From an uncultured Roseburia sp. (GTDB lineage: Bacteria; Bacillota_A; Clostridia; Lachnospirales; Lachnospiraceae): a DNA stretch of 64,000 nucleotides. The DNA is taken from positions 62,001-126,000 of the forward strand of contig CAAEAE010000103.1 of NCBI GenBank assembly GCA_900753715.1, written 5' to 3'. Below, in pieces: positions 48,975 through 59,226 of this stretch. Under the pieces are notes generated by a model. That model did no database searches. It worked only from the letters and a program-made list of their open reading frames with translations, and was not told where the DNA came from. The translations under genes and the position numbers were made by a program. Position 1 is the first letter of the stretch. Each line of letters starts with the position of its first letter.

Positions 48975-51900
48975 ATGAGCGTAAAACGTGTCTATGTGGA
49001 AAAGAAACCGGCTTTTGCAGTAAAGGCAAAAGAATTGCAGGCTGAGATTAAGAGCTATCTTGGAATCCGCGGTGTGAGCAAGGTTCGCGAGCTGATTCGT
49101 TATGATATTGAAAATATTTCAGAGGAGACTTATCAGAAAGCGTTGGTTACTGTATTTTCAGAGCCGCCGGTAGATGATATTTATGAGGAAACCTTTGACA
49201 CTAACGGTGCAAAGGTATTTTCCGTAGAGTTTTTGCCGGGGCAGTTCGACCAGAGAGCAGATTCCGCAGAGCAGTGTGTGAAGCTTTTAAATGAGAATGA
49301 GGAACCGATTATCCGTACTGCAGTGACTTATGCCATTGAGGGAGAAATCTCCGATGCAGAGTTTGAGGCAATCCGTAACCACTGCATCAACCCGGTTGAC
49401 TCAAGAGAGACCGGACTTGAGAAACCGGAAACGCTCGTGCAGACCTTCCCGGAGCCGGAGGATGTCAAGATTTTTGACGGATTTAACGCAATGCCGGAAA
49501 AAGAGTTAAAGGGACTGTATGATTCATTAAATCTTGCAATGACCTTTAAAGATTTTTTACATATTCAGAACTATTTTCATAAGGATGAGAAACGTGACCC
49601 GTCCATGACGGAAATCCGCGTGTTAGATACCTACTGGTCTGACCACTGCCGTCACACGACCTTCTCCACCGAACTGACAGACGTCGCATTTGACGATGGT
49701 TATTACCGTGCACCGATTGAGGGAACTTATCAGGATTATCTGAACACACATAAAGAATTATATAAAGGAAGAGATGACAAGTTTGTCTGCCTGATGGACT
49801 TGGCACTGCTTGCCATGAAGCGTCTGAAAAAAGAGGGAAAACTTGCAGACCAGGAGGAATCCGATGAGATTAACGCATGCTCGATTGTTGTACCGATTGA
49901 AGTAGATGGAAAGACAGAGGAGTGGTTAGTCAATTTCAAAAATGAGACCCACAACCATCCGACAGAAATTGAGCCGTTCGGAGGCGCAGCAACCTGTCTT
50001 GGAGGTGCCATCCGTGACCCGCTTTCCGGACGTACCTATGTATATCAGGCAATGCGTGTGACCGGTGCGGCTGACCCGACCGTTTCCGTAAAAGAAACCA
50101 TGAAGGGAAAACTCCCACAGAAAAAACTGGTGCGTGAAGCTGCACACGGCTACAGCTCCTACGGAAACCAGATTGGTCTTGCAACCGGTTATGTAAAAGA
50201 GATTTATCATCCGGACTATGTGGCAAAGCGTATGGAAATCGGTGCAGTTTTAGGTGCAGCACCGAGACGTGCAGTACAGCGTTTAAATTCCGACCCGGGC
50301 GATATCATTATCCTGCTTGGCGGACGTACCGGACGTGACGGAATCGGCGGTGCAACCGGTTCTTCCAAGGCACACAATACGCAGTCTACAGCAGTCTGCG
50401 GTGCAGAGGTACAGAAGGGAAATCCTCCGACAGAGCGCAAAATTCAGCGTCTGTTCCGCAGAGAGGAAGTTGCCCATATCATCAAGAAATGTAACGATTT
50501 CGGCGCAGGCGGTGTGTCTGTTGCAATCGGAGAGCTTGCAGACGGACTGCGCGTACAGCTTGACAAGGTTCCGAAGAAATACGCAGGACTTGACGGAACA
50601 GAGCTTGCGATTTCCGAGTCACAGGAGCGTATGGCGGTTGTAGTTTCTCCGGGGGACGTGGAAAAATTCTTACAGTATGCAAAAGAAGAGAACTTAGAGG
50701 CAGTGGAAGTGGCAGTTGTAACCGAGGAGCCAAGACTCGTACTCGAGTGGAGAGGAAAAGAAATCGTAAACATTTCCCGTGCCTTTTTGGATACCAACGG
50801 TGCACATCAGGAGACAAAGGTTGCCGTTGATATGCCAAATCCGAAAGAGAATTACCTGCATCAGATTGCACTAAAAAAAGTGGCAGATGCCGTAGAAAAA
50901 GAGGACGTAAAGACAGCGTGGTTAGCAGAGCTTGCCGATTTAAATGTCTGCTCCCAGAAGGGACTTGTGGAGATGTTCGACGGTTCCATCGGTGCCGGAA
51001 GTATCTTCATGCCTTACGGTGGAAAATATCAGCTCACCGAGACACAGAGCATGGTTGCAAAGATTCCGGTGTTAAAGGGAAAAACAGATGCCGTGACCAT
51101 GATGTCCTACGGATTTGACCCGTATCTTTCCAGCTGGAGCCCATACCACGGTGCTGTATATGCGGTTGTGGAATCTCTTTCAAGAATCGTGGCAGCAGGT
51201 GGCGATTATAGCAAGGTACGCTTTACTTTCCAGGAATATTTCCGCCGCATGAGCGAGGAGCCGAAGCGCTGGAGCCAGCCATTTGCAGCACTTCTTGGCG
51301 CCTATAATGCACAGATTGGATTTGGCCTTCCGTCCATCGGAGGAAAAGATTCCATGTCTGGTACTTTCAACGACATTGATGTACCACCGACACTTGTCTC
51401 ATTTGCAGTGGATGTCGCAAAAGAACAGGATGTCATCACACCGGAGTTAAAGGCAGTCGGAGACCAGCTCGTTTTATTTGAGATTGCAAAGGATGAATAT
51501 GATTTACCGGATTATGAGCAGGTGATGAAGCTTTACGGTGTTCTGCATGAACTGATTGGAAGCGGCGTCATCACAGCAGCATATGCGCTTGACGGAAAAG
51601 GTCTTGTCACAGCATTGAGCAAGATGGCATTTGGAAATAAGCTTGGCGTGACTGTAAACGAAGAACTGACTGCAAAAGAATTATTCTTACCGGGCTTTGG
51701 TTCCATCGTCGCAGAGGTTCCGGTGGAGAAGATGCAGGAGTTAAAGGCTGCCATGGAGCGCGCATCTCTTTCCAGAAGCGAGAAGCTTGTCGGCTGGGTA
51801 AATGAGGAAAAATCCTTCCTTTACAGAGACGAAAAGATTGGCATGGAAGAGGCACTTGCCGCATGGACCGCGACACTTGAGCCGGTATTCCCGACCCGCG

Positions 51901-52775
51901 CAACCGAGGAGAAGGATGAGGTAAAGACAGACTTATATCAGGCAAAAGAGATTTATGTCTGCAAAAATAAAGTCGCAAAGCCGACCGTATTCATTCCGGT
52001 ATTTCCGGGTACAAACTGTGAATACGACAGCGCAAGGGCATTCGAGCGTGCCGGAGCTGACACAATTGTAAAAGTATTCAAGAACTTAAATGCAGAGGAT
52101 ATCCGTGATTCTGTCGATGAATTTGTAAAAGCAATCAAACAGGCACAGATTATCATGTTCCCGGGTGGATTCTCCGCAGGAGATGAGCCGGAGGGAAGTG
52201 CAAAGTTCTTTGCAACAGCATTCCGCAATGCGAAGATGACAGAAGCTGTCAATAAGCTTTTGAATGAGAGAGACGGACTTGCACTTGGAATCTGTAACGG
52301 TTTCCAGGCGTTGATTAAGTTAGGATTAGTACCATACGGAGAAATCCGTCCGCAGACCGAGGATTCCCCGACACTGACCTACAACACCATCGGACGTCAC
52401 ATCAGCAAGATGGTTTATACAAAGGTAGTAACAGATAAGTCCCCGTGGCTTGCACAGGCAGAGCTTGGAAAAGTATACTGCAATCCGGCATCTCACGGAG
52501 AGGGACGTTTCGTAGCACCGAAGGAATGGCTTGACAAGCTGTTTGCAAACGGTCAGGTTGCGACCCAGTATGTCAACGAGACAGGCGTTCCTACGATGGA
52601 CGAGGAGTGGAATGTCAATGGTTCCTACTGCTCCATCGAGGGTATTACAAGTCCGGACGGACGTGTACTTGGCAAAATGGCACATTCCGAGCGCCGTGAC
52701 AGAAATGTTGCAATGAACATTTACGGCGAGCAGGATTTGAAGCTGTTCGAGTCCGGTGTGGCATACTTTAAATAA
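48975..52775 (+). CDS. purL: Phosphoribosylformylglycinamidine synthase, single-chain
   Basis: 1266 aa, the large form joining synthetase and glutaminase, step four of purine synthesis (FGAR plus glutamine plus ATP gives FGAM). Motifs: RVLDTYWSDHCRHTTFSTEL (about 217), FKNETHNHPTEIEPFGGAAT (about 318), GVSVAIGELADGLR, and a C-terminal class I glutaminase with FPGTNCEYDSARAFERAGA, GICNGFQALIKLGL (nucleophile Cys) and the SHGEGRF histidine. The start at 48975 has GGAGGG upstream. It stands alone here, far from purC-purF-purB at 61 kb. Confidence 0.96.
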   Translation: MSVKRVYVEKKPAFAVKAKELQAEIKSYLGIRGVSKVRELIRYDIENISEETYQKALVTVFSEPPVDDIYEETFDTNGAKVFSVEFLPGQFDQRADSAEQCVKLLNENEEPIIRTAVTYAIEGEISDAEFEAIRNHCINPVDSRETGLEKPETLVQTFPEPEDVKIFDGFNAMPEKELKGLYDSLNLAMTFKDFLHIQNYFHKDEKRDPSMTEIRVLDTYWSDHCRHTTFSTELTDVAFDDGYYRAPIEGTYQDYLNTHKELYKGRDDKFVCLMDLALLAMKRLKKEGKLADQEESDEINACSIVVPIEVDGKTEEWLVNFKNETHNHPTEIEPFGGAATCLGGAIRDPLSGRTYVYQAMRVTGAADPTVSVKETMKGKLPQKKLVREAAHGYSSYGNQIGLATGYVKEIYHPDYVAKRMEIGAVLGAAPRRAVQRLNSDPGDIIILLGGRTGRDGIGGATGSSKAHNTQSTAVCGAEVQKGNPPTERKIQRLFRREEVAHIIKKCNDFGAGGVSVAIGELADGLRVQLDKVPKKYAGLDGTELAISESQERMAVVVSPGDVEKFLQYAKEENLEAVEVAVVTEEPRLVLEWRGKEIVNISRAFLDTNGAHQETKVAVDMPNPKENYLHQIALKKVADAVEKEDVKTAWLAELADLNVCSQKGLVEMFDGSIGAGSIFMPYGGKYQLTETQSMVAKIPVLKGKTDAVTMMSYGFDPYLSSWSPYHGAVYAVVESLSRIVAAGGDYSKVRFTFQEYFRRMSEEPKRWSQPFAALLGAYNAQIGFGLPSIGGKDSMSGTFNDIDVPPTLVSFAVDVAKEQDVITPELKAVGDQLVLFEIAKDEYDLPDYEQVMKLYGVLHELIGSGVITAAYALDGKGLVTALSKMAFGNKLGVTVNEELTAKELFLPGFGSIVAEVPVEKMQELKAAMERASLSRSEKLVGWVNEEKSFLYRDEKIGMEEALAAWTATLEPVFPTRATEEKDEVKTDLYQAKEIYVCKNKVAKPTVFIPVFPGTNCEYDSARAFERAGADTIVKVFKNLNAEDIRDSVDEFVKAIKQAQIIMFPGGFSAGDEPEGSAKFFATAFRNAKMTEAVNKLLNERDGLALGICNGFQALIKLGLVPYGEIRPQTEDSPTLTYNTIGRHISKMVYTKVVTDKSPWLAQAELGKVYCNPASHGEGRFVAPKEWLDKLFANGQVATQYVNETGVPTMDEEWNVNGSYCSIEGITSPDGRVLGKMAHSERRDRNVAMNIYGEQDLKLFESGVAYFK

Positions 52776-52784
52776 GGTGTGGAA

Positions 52785-52813
52785 TTGACTTTACCACGTA
52801 GATGTGGTATCGT
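52785..52813 (+). promoter_or_regulatory. Promoter with palindrome in its spacer
   Basis: TTGACT (52785-52790), 17 bases, TATCGT (52808-52813). TACCAC (52792-52797) and GTGGTA (52804-52809) form an inverted repeat between the boxes, a likely repressor or activator site. Confidence 0.6.
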
Positions 52814-52860
52814 AATAATGTTGTGAAAATGCAAACAAAAGAAAGAGGAGGATTTCAAAG

Positions 52861-53346
52861 ATGGATTCATTCGTAGCATTAGCAGCGGCATCAATGGGAG
52901 CATTGATTGTTATTCTGGCAATTTTGGTGGCATTGTATGTATTATCATCAATCGCTATCATGCGTGTACTTAAGATTTTGGGGTATGCAAATGTATGGAT
53001 GGCATGGATTCCGTTCTTAAACTACTTTGCGCTGGCGAACGTAACAGCAGATGCAGACGGAAAAAACAAAATTTTAGGTGCAGAGCTTCCAAACATCGTA
53101 TTTAGTTTTTGGTGGGTATTACAGATTATTTTTAACCGTATTCCAAATGTAGGTGGACTTTTAGGAACCATTCTTCAGGTAATCTGCCTTGGAACCTGCT
53201 TCATTAACATCTATTCCCGTATCGAGAACAAGGATGAGAAGGATGTACAGGTCATCGGTTATATATCCGGATTAATTCCGATTATTGCAATTGTAAAATT
53301 CCTCTGCTATGATAAAAACCTTCGCGTAGGTGGAAATCAGCAGTAA
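52861..53346 (+). CDS. Small integral membrane protein of unknown function
   Basis: 161 aa with four hydrophobic segments (about 8-38, 75-95, 100-118, 133-150), among them GALIVILAILVALYVLSSIA and VIGYISGLIPIIAIVKFLCY. The pattern LGYANVWMAWIPFLNYFALA between the first helices is common in small clostridial membrane proteins of unknown role. GAGGAGG lies 9 bases before the ATG. It is transcribed alone from a promoter carrying an operator-like palindrome. Confidence 0.8.
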   Translation: MDSFVALAAASMGALIVILAILVALYVLSSIAIMRVLKILGYANVWMAWIPFLNYFALANVTADADGKNKILGAELPNIVFSFWWVLQIIFNRIPNVGGLLGTILQVICLGTCFINIYSRIENKDEKDVQVIGYISGLIPIIAIVKFLCYDKNLRVGGNQQ

Positions 53347-53352
53347 AAAATT

Positions 53353-53386
53353 CCCGGAAGCCGTGAAAATGGTTTCCGGGTTTTTT
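53353..53386. terminator. Intrinsic terminator
   Basis: CCCGGAAGCC pairs with GGTTTCCGGG, with TTTTTT on the plus side and AAAAAA before it, so it can work in both directions for the membrane gene and the convergent PHP gene. Confidence 0.88.
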
Positions 53387-53396
53387 ACGCACATTT

Positions 53397-54212
53397 TTAC
53401 AGCCGGATAAATTCCGGCTTTCTCTGTTTAAATACCGTGAAATAGTCAAAACCTGCATTTTTTAAAATCGCAGGAACCTTTTCAAAATCAAATCCGACAT
53501 GCTCCGGCTTGTGGGCATCGGCACCGATGGTGATAATCTCGCCGCCAAGCTCACGGTAACGGCACAGAATCTCTTCGGTAGGATTTGGATGACCAAGTCC
53601 GTATTTAAAGCCTCCGGTATTGATTTCTATGCCCTTGCCAAGGGAAATGAGCTGTCGTAAAATCTCATCAATCACATCTTTATAATCCGTCCATACATAG
53701 TGTTCGTTTGATGTCGGCCCGTAGCGGACCACATAGTCAAGATGTCCGTATACATCGAATCCATCGAATGCGGAGATATTTTCCAGAATCGATTCAAAAT
53801 ATTCCAGATAAGCTGCTTTTTCCTCCCGTCCCTCAAAGAAAGCCGGGTAATAGGGGTCAAGACCGTGTACGACATGGGAAGAACCGATGACATAATCAAA
53901 CGGGTACTGGGAGAGAATATCGGTGTGCAGCGCAGCAAGATGGGGTTGCAGCCCAAGTTCAATTCCAAGGCAGACCGGAAGTTCTTTTGCAAACTGCTCC
54001 CGCAGCGCTTCCACGGAAGAGGTATAGTTTGGCAGGTCTAAAAGGAAGAGATACGGTTCATTGGGGTAATCAATATCGAGGTGGTCGGTAAAGCAGATGC
54101 CGGAAAGCCCACGGGCGATGGAGGCACGAATCATGCTCTCCTGCGGGGCGTCGCTGTCGCCGGAGTACTGGCTGTGCATATGGGTATCCCACAAGGAATG
54201 AGTCAAAGTCAT
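53397..54212 (-). CDS. PHP-family histidinol-phosphatase-like protein
   Basis: 271 aa. PHP-domain metal ligands are visible: DTHMHSQYSGDSD (about residues 9-21), CFTDHLDIDYP, GIELGLQPH, VIGSSHVVHG, DVYGHLDYVVRYG and ITIGADAHKPEHVG. This is the HisJ-type histidinol-phosphatase fold, acting on histidinol phosphate or another phosphoester. No his genes are nearby, so the substrate is open. The ATG at 54212 is preceded by AAAGGCGG. Confidence 0.86.
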   Translation of the reverse strand: MTLTHSLWDTHMHSQYSGDSDAPQESMIRASIARGLSGICFTDHLDIDYPNEPYLFLLDLPNYTSSVEALREQFAKELPVCLGIELGLQPHLAALHTDILSQYPFDYVIGSSHVVHGLDPYYPAFFEGREEKAAYLEYFESILENISAFDGFDVYGHLDYVVRYGPTSNEHYVWTDYKDVIDEILRQLISLGKGIEINTGGFKYGLGHPNPTEEILCRYRELGGEIITIGADAHKPEHVGFDFEKVPAILKNAGFDYFTVFKQRKPEFIRL

Positions 54213-54377
54213 GGAAAAGCCGCCTTTCTATAAAGGATGATTTGCGTAACTACCTTATATAATAACACGATTTCATAAAAGAAGAGAAGTATCTGGACTA
54301 AAATTTGTTCATTTTATACGAAAAAGGAGGTAGAAATGAAAATATGGTGAAAAATTTAACAAAGTCAAATAAAGTAC

Positions 54378-54406
54378 TTGAACTTTCCAATAAAATTGGG
54401 TAAAAT
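54378..54406 (+). promoter_or_regulatory. Promoter of gapA
   Basis: TTGAAC (54378-54383), 17 bases, TAAAAT (54401-54406), leaving a 5' leader of about 60 bases. Nothing else is seen in 54213-54377 apart from an isolated AAAGGAGG followed by a four-codon frame. Confidence 0.7.
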
Positions 54407-54472
54407 AAAGAAAGCTTGGGACGCAAGTTCCACGAATAGTATATTTTATACAATATCTAGGAGGAATTAAAA

Positions 54473-55489
54473 ATGGCAGTAAGAGTAGCAATCAATGGTT
54501 TTGGCCGTATCGGTCGTCTTGCTTTCAGACAGATGTTTGGAGCAGAAGGATATGAAGTAGTAGCAATCAATGATTTAACAAGCCCGAAAATGTTAGCACA
54601 CTTGTTAAAATATGATTCATCACAGGGTAAATATGAGCATGCTGATGAAGTATCCAGCACAGATGATTCCATCATCGTTTGCGGCAAAGAGATTAAAATC
54701 TACGCATTCCCGGATGCAAACAACTGCCCATGGGGAGATTTAAAAGTTGACGTTGTATTAGAGTGCTCTGGCTTCTATACAAGCAAAGAAAAAGCACAGG
54801 CTCATATCAATGCAGGTGCTAGAAAAGTTGTTATCTCTGCTCCAGCAGGAAATGACCTTCCTACTATCGTTTACAATACAAACCATGAGACATTAAAAGC
54901 TTCTGATACCATCATCTCTGCAGCTTCCTGCACCACAAACTGCTTAGCACCGATGGCAGCAGCATTAAACAAATATGCTCCAATCCAGTCTGGTATCATG
55001 GTAACAATCCATGCTTACACTGGTGATCAGATGACTCTTGATGGTCCTCAGAGAAAAGGTGATTTAAGAAGATCCCGTGCAGCAGCAGTAAACATCGTTC
55101 CGAACAGCACAGGTGCTGCAAAAGCAATCGGTCTTGTTATTCCGGAATTAAACGGTAAATTAATCGGATCTGCACAGCGTGTACCGACCCCGACTGGTTC
55201 TACCACAATCTTAACAGCAGTTGTTAAGAAAGCAGGCGTAACAAAAGAGGATATCAACGCAGCTATGAAAGCAGCAGCTAATGAGTCTTTCGGTTACAAC
55301 GAGGATGAAATCGTTTCTTCCGATATCGTAGGAATGAGATTCGGTTCCTTATTCGATGCAACTCAGACAATGGTAAATCAGATTTCTGATGACCAGTATG
55401 AGGTTCAGGTTGTTTCTTGGTATGATAACGAGAACTCCTACACATCTCAGATGGTTCGTACCATTAAATACTTCAGCGAGCTTGCTTAA
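54473..55489 (+). CDS. gapA: Glyceraldehyde-3-phosphate dehydrogenase
   Basis: 338 aa, NAD-dependent oxidation and phosphorylation of glyceraldehyde 3-phosphate. N-terminal [20 protein letters not shown]ossmann motif and catalytic [12 protein letters not shown] (Cys about 154) are intact; length is normal. TAGGAGG lies 10 bases upstream. Codon use is strongly biased (many GCA, AAA, GTT), as expected for an abundant protein. Followed by a terminator, then pgk. Confidence 0.98.
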   Translation: MAVRVAINGFGRIGRLAFRQMFGAEGYEVVAINDLTSPKMLAHLLKYDSSQGKYEHADEVSSTDDSIIVCGKEIKIYAFPDANNCPWGDLKVDVVLECSGFYTSKEKAQAHINAGARKVVISAPAGNDLPTIVYNTNHETLKASDTIISAASCTTNCLAPMAAALNKYAPIQSGIMVTIHAYTGDQMTLDGPQRKGDLRRSRAAAVNIVPNSTGAAKAIGLVIPELNGKLIGSAQRVPTPTGSTTILTAVVKKAGVTKEDINAAMKAAANESFGYNEDEIVSSDIVGMRFGSLFDATQTMVNQISDDQYEVQVVSWYDNENSYTSQMVRTIKYFSELA

Positions 55490-55576
55490 TTTGAACGCTG
55501 ACTGAAAACAATAATCACTGCACGGTGGACTGCATTTGTGATGCGATAGGTCACCAGAGTGCAGATAGACTCAAGA

Positions 55577-55617
55577 AGGGGGTCCGGTCTGATTAGGACT
55601 GGACCTCTTTTTTTCCT
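55577..55617 (+). terminator. Intrinsic terminator after gapA
   Basis: GGTCCGGTC pairs with GACTGGACC, followed by seven T; an additional hairpin (CTGCAC/GTGCAG) precedes it at about 55519-55565. Confidence 0.85.
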
Positions 55618-55661
55618 CTATAGGAAAGTCCCCATCATTCAAAGAGAGAAGGAGAATAGAT

Positions 55662-56885
55662 ATGTCATTAAATAAAAAATCCGTAGATGATATCAATGTA
55701 AAGGGAAGACGCGTATTAGTAAGATGCGACTTCAACGTACCGCTCAAAGAGGGCAAAATCACAGATGAAACCCGTATCGTAGCGGCACTTCCGACTATTC
55801 AGAAGTTAATCAACGATGGCGGAAAGGTTATCCTTTGCTCTCACCTTGGAAAAGTAAAAAATGGCCCGAACGAAGGCGAGTCTTTAGCACCGGTTGCTGA
55901 GAGACTTTCTGAGAAGCTTGGCAAAGAAGTAAAATTCATTTCTGATTACAATGTAACAGGCGAAGCTGCTACAAAGGCAGTTGCAGAGATGAACGAGGGA
56001 GACGTAATCTTATTACAGAATACCCGTTTCCGTGGCGCAGAAGAGACCAAAAACGGCGAAGAGTTCTCCAAAGAGCTTGCCGACCTTGCAGACGATTATG
56101 TATGCGATGCATTTGGTTCTTCCCACAGAGCACATGCTTCCGTTGCAGGCGTTACCAAATTCATCACCGCAAAGGGTGGTTCTAATGTAGTTGGTTACTT
56201 AATGCAGAAAGAAATTGACTTCCTTGGAAATGCAGTTGAGAATCCGGTAAGACCGTTCGTTGCAATCCTTGGCGGCGCAAAAGTAGCAGACAAGTTAAAC
56301 GTTATCTCTAACCTGTTAGAGAAGTGCGATACCTTAATCATCGGTGGTGGTATGGCATACACCTTCTTAAAGGCACAGGGATATGAGATTGGTAAATCCT
56401 TAGTAGATGATGAGAAGATTGATTACTGCAAGGAAATGATGGCAAAGGCAGAGAAGCTTGGAAAGAAATTATTACTTCCGGTTGATGCTGCTACCATTAA
56501 AGATTTCCCAAGCCCAATCGATGCTCCGGTTGACGTAGAAGTATACGATGTAGCAGATATGCCGGCAGACAGAGAGGGATGCGATATCGGACCGAAGACA
56601 GCAGAGCTGTTTGCAGATGCAGTTAAGACAGCAAAGACCGTTGTATGGAACGGACCGATGGGTGTATTCGAGAACCCGACTCTTGCAAAAGGTACGATTG
56701 CAGTTGCAAAAGCACTTGCAGAGACAGATGCTACCACAATTATCGGCGGTGGAGATTCCGCAGCAGCAGTAAACCAGTTAGGATTTGCTGACAAGATGAG
56801 CCATATTTCTACTGGTGGTGGAGCTTCCCTTGAGTTCTTAGAGGGCAAGGAGCTTCCGGGTGTGGTTGCAGCAGACGATAAGTAG
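55662..56885 (+). CDS. pgk: Phosphoglycerate kinase
   Basis: 407 aa; transfers the acyl phosphate of 1,3-bisphosphoglycerate to [62 protein letters not shown] and the C-terminal [13 protein letters not shown] are all present. GAGAAGGAG precedes the ATG. tpiA follows after 20 bases, forming an operon. Confidence 0.98.
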   Translation: MSLNKKSVDDINVKGRRVLVRCDFNVPLKEGKITDETRIVAALPTIQKLINDGGKVILCSHLGKVKNGPNEGESLAPVAERLSEKLGKEVKFISDYNVTGEAATKAVAEMNEGDVILLQNTRFRGAEETKNGEEFSKELADLADDYVCDAFGSSHRAHASVAGVTKFITAKGGSNVVGYLMQKEIDFLGNAVENPVRPFVAILGGAKVADKLNVISNLLEKCDTLIIGGGMAYTFLKAQGYEIGKSLVDDEKIDYCKEMMAKAEKLGKKLLLPVDAATIKDFPSPIDAPVDVEVYDVADMPADREGCDIGPKTAELFADAVKTAKTVVWNGPMGVFENPTLAKGTIAVAKALAETDATTIIGGGDSAAAVNQLGFADKMSHISTGGGASLEFLEGKELPGVVAADDK

Positions 56886-56905
56886 AAGGAAGAAGGTAAA
56901 AAATT

Positions 56906-57655
56906 ATGGCAAGAAAGAAAATTATTGCCGGCAACTGGAAAATGAACAAAACTCCAAGTGAAGCCGTTGCATTAGTAAACGAATTAAAGCCATTAGTTGC
57001 AAATGATGAAGTTGACGTAGTATTCTGTGTACCGGCAATCGATATCATTCCGGCAATGGAAGCAGCAAAAGGCTCCAACATCCAGATTGGTGCAGAGAAT
57101 ATGTATTTTGAAGAGAGCGGTGCATACACCGGAGAAATCTCCCCGGCAATGCTGACCGACGCAGGTGTTAAGTATGTTGTATTAGGACATTCCGAGCGCA
57201 GAGAATACTTTGCTGAGACAGATGAGACTGTCAACAAGAAAGTATTAAAGGCATTCGAGCATGGAATTACCCCGATTATCTGCTGTGGTGAGTCTCTTAC
57301 CCAGAGAAAACAGGGAATCTACATTGACTGGATTCGTATGCAGATTAAAATCGCATTCCAGAATGTAACAGCAGATCAGGCAAAGACAGCCGTTATCGCT
57401 TACGAGCCAATCTGGGCAATCGGAACCGGAGAAACTGCTACTTCCGACCAGGCAGAAGAGGTTTGTGCAGCAATCCGTGCCTGCATCAAAGAAGTATATG
57501 ATGAGGCAACTGCAGAAGCAATCCGTATCCAGTACGGCGGTTCTGTAAATGCCGGAAATGCAGCAGAACTGTTTGCAAAACCGGACATTGACGGAGGATT
57601 AGTCGGCGGTGCATCCTTAAAACCGGATTTTGGCAAAATTGTAAACTACAAATAA
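56906..57655 (+). CDS. tpiA: Triosephosphate isomerase
   Basis: 249 aa; interconverts dihydroxyacetone phosphate and glyceraldehyde 3-phosphate. [11 protein letters not shown] (Lys), [12 protein letters not shown] (His) and [18 protein letters not shown] (Glu) give the full active site, with [12 protein letters not shown] closing the phosphate site. Directly after pgk; a terminator follows. Confidence 0.98.
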   Translation: MARKKIIAGNWKMNKTPSEAVALVNELKPLVANDEVDVVFCVPAIDIIPAMEAAKGSNIQIGAENMYFEESGAYTGEISPAMLTDAGVKYVVLGHSERREYFAETDETVNKKVLKAFEHGITPIICCGESLTQRKQGIYIDWIRMQIKIAFQNVTADQAKTAVIAYEPIWAIGTGETATSDQAEEVCAAIRACIKEVYDEATAEAIRIQYGGSVNAGNAAELFAKPDIDGGLVGGASLKPDFGKIVNYK

Positions 57656-57663
57656 ACGGTAGA

Positions 57664-57691
57664 AAAAGGGAACCCTGGCTGGTTCCCTTTT
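57664..57691 (+). terminator. Intrinsic terminator after tpiA
   Basis: AAAGGGAACC pairs with GGTTCCCTTT, ending the pgk-tpiA transcript before the CapA-like gene. Confidence 0.85.
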
Positions 57692-57736
57692 CATACATTA
57701 TAGGAATGTTACTTACGATAAAATCGGGGAAGAGAG

Positions 57737-59197
57737 ATGACAAAAAGAATTATTTGTGCGTCACTTGTGACGGGACTTCTTCTTGCGGCACCTTTCGGAC
57801 GTGAGGTGTGCAGGGCATCAGAGACACAGACAATCGAAGAGATGGATTTGGAAACTGCAATAGACGTAATTTTAAAGAAAACTGAGCGCGAGACGGTGGC
57901 AGGCTATCCATTAGAGGAATCCTTTTTTCTCTGGCTGGGAAGCGTTTACGGAGATGACATGGTAGAAGAAATTGCCAGGCAGGTCGAAAACGGAGAAATG
58001 ACAGTGGCAGACTGGCACAGACTGACTGGAGCGTCTCTTCATGCGCTTTATATGCAGTATTGCAAAGATGTGGGCATTTCAAATTCAAAAACAGAGGATG
58101 TCTACTGGAAGGATTGCAAAAGTACAGATGAAACGGTGGTAAGCTTTACAGGAGACTTTAATCTGGCTGAAGGATGGTCAACTACAAAATATATGGAAAG
58201 CCAGCCGGACGGTATTTATGACTGCTTTTCGGAAAGCCTGATTCAGGAGATGCAGAAGTCTGATGTTTTAGTGATGAATAACGAATTTGTCTATTCGGAT
58301 GGGGGAGAGCCATTAGCAGGAAAGGCATATACGTTCCGAGCAAAGCCGGAAATGATAAAAAACCTTGAGGTTTTTGGCACTGACCTTGTCACTCTTGCCA
58401 ATAATCATACGTATGATTACGGGGAACAGGCGCTTAAGGATACGCTTCACTATCTCAGAGAAGAGCAGATTCCCTATTCCGGGGCGGGATACAATTTAAA
58501 AGATGCTTCCCGGATTGTAAGTTTTATTGCAAATGGATGGAAAATATCGGTTGTTTCTGCAACAGAAATTGAACGCAGCGTTAAATATACCAGGCAGGCA
58601 ACGGAAAACGATGCCGGGGTGTTAAAGACGTTAGAGCCGGAATACTTTTTAGAACTGATTCAGAAAGCAAAAAAGACAAGTGATTATACAATTGTAGTGT
58701 GCCATTGGGGAACTGAGGGCAATTTAAGCCATGATATGATGCAGGAAACACTGGCGTACCGCTTTGCACAAGCAGGGGCAGACGCCATCATCGGTGGACA
58801 TCCGCACAGACTGCAGGGAGCTGCGTTTATGGAGGGCATACCGGTGGCATACAGTATCGGAAATTTCTGGTTTTCGGATGCAACGCTTTACACGACAGTT
58901 ACACAAATTGTGATTTCAAAAGAGGGAGATTTAACCTTAAAATATCTTCCATGTCTCCAGAAAGACTTGACAACGAGCCTGATAACCGATACAACTGAAA
59001 AGGAAGAATTTTATCATTACCTTGCCGCAATCTCAAAAGGAATTGGAATCGATGCAGCGGGGAGTGTTTATGATAAAACCGCAGAAAACTATCCTGCGGA
59101 ACAGATTCTGTATGACTCGGAAAGCAGCACGACGCAAATCTGGGGCGGAATCGATAATGAGGGAAATGCCATTGATATCATTGGCAACCGAAAATAG
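57737..59197 (+). CDS. CapA-family (poly-gamma-glutamate capsule-like) secreted metallophosphoesterase
   Basis: 486 aa. A signal peptide (MTKRIICASLVTGLLLAAPF) is followed by a linker of about 120 residues and then the CapA/PGA_cap domain: VSFTGDFNLAEG, LVMNNEFVYSDGG, DLVTLANNHTYDYG, VCHWGTEG, ADAIIGGHPHRLQG and VAYSIGNFWF, with the Asp, Asn and His ligands of a dinuclear metal site. Exported, probably cell-surface. Family members act in poly-gamma-glutamate synthesis or on other wall polymers; no capB or capC is present, so that role is unlikely here. It sits between tpiA and gpmI within the glycolytic cluster. Confidence 0.88.
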   Translation: MTKRIICASLVTGLLLAAPFGREVCRASETQTIEEMDLETAIDVILKKTERETVAGYPLEESFFLWLGSVYGDDMVEEIARQVENGEMTVADWHRLTGASLHALYMQYCKDVGISNSKTEDVYWKDCKSTDETVVSFTGDFNLAEGWSTTKYMESQPDGIYDCFSESLIQEMQKSDVLVMNNEFVYSDGGEPLAGKAYTFRAKPEMIKNLEVFGTDLVTLANNHTYDYGEQALKDTLHYLREEQIPYSGAGYNLKDASRIVSFIANGWKISVVSATEIERSVKYTRQATENDAGVLKTLEPEYFLELIQKAKKTSDYTIVVCHWGTEGNLSHDMMQETLAYRFAQAGADAIIGGHPHRLQGAAFMEGIPVAYSIGNFWFSDATLYTTVTQIVISKEGDLTLKYLPCLQKDLTTSLITDTTEKEEFYHYLAAISKGIGIDAAGSVYDKTAENYPAEQILYDSESSTTQIWGGIDNEGNAIDIIGNRK

Positions 59198-59226
59198 ACT
59201 ATGGATAGAAAAGAGAGGAAATCAAA

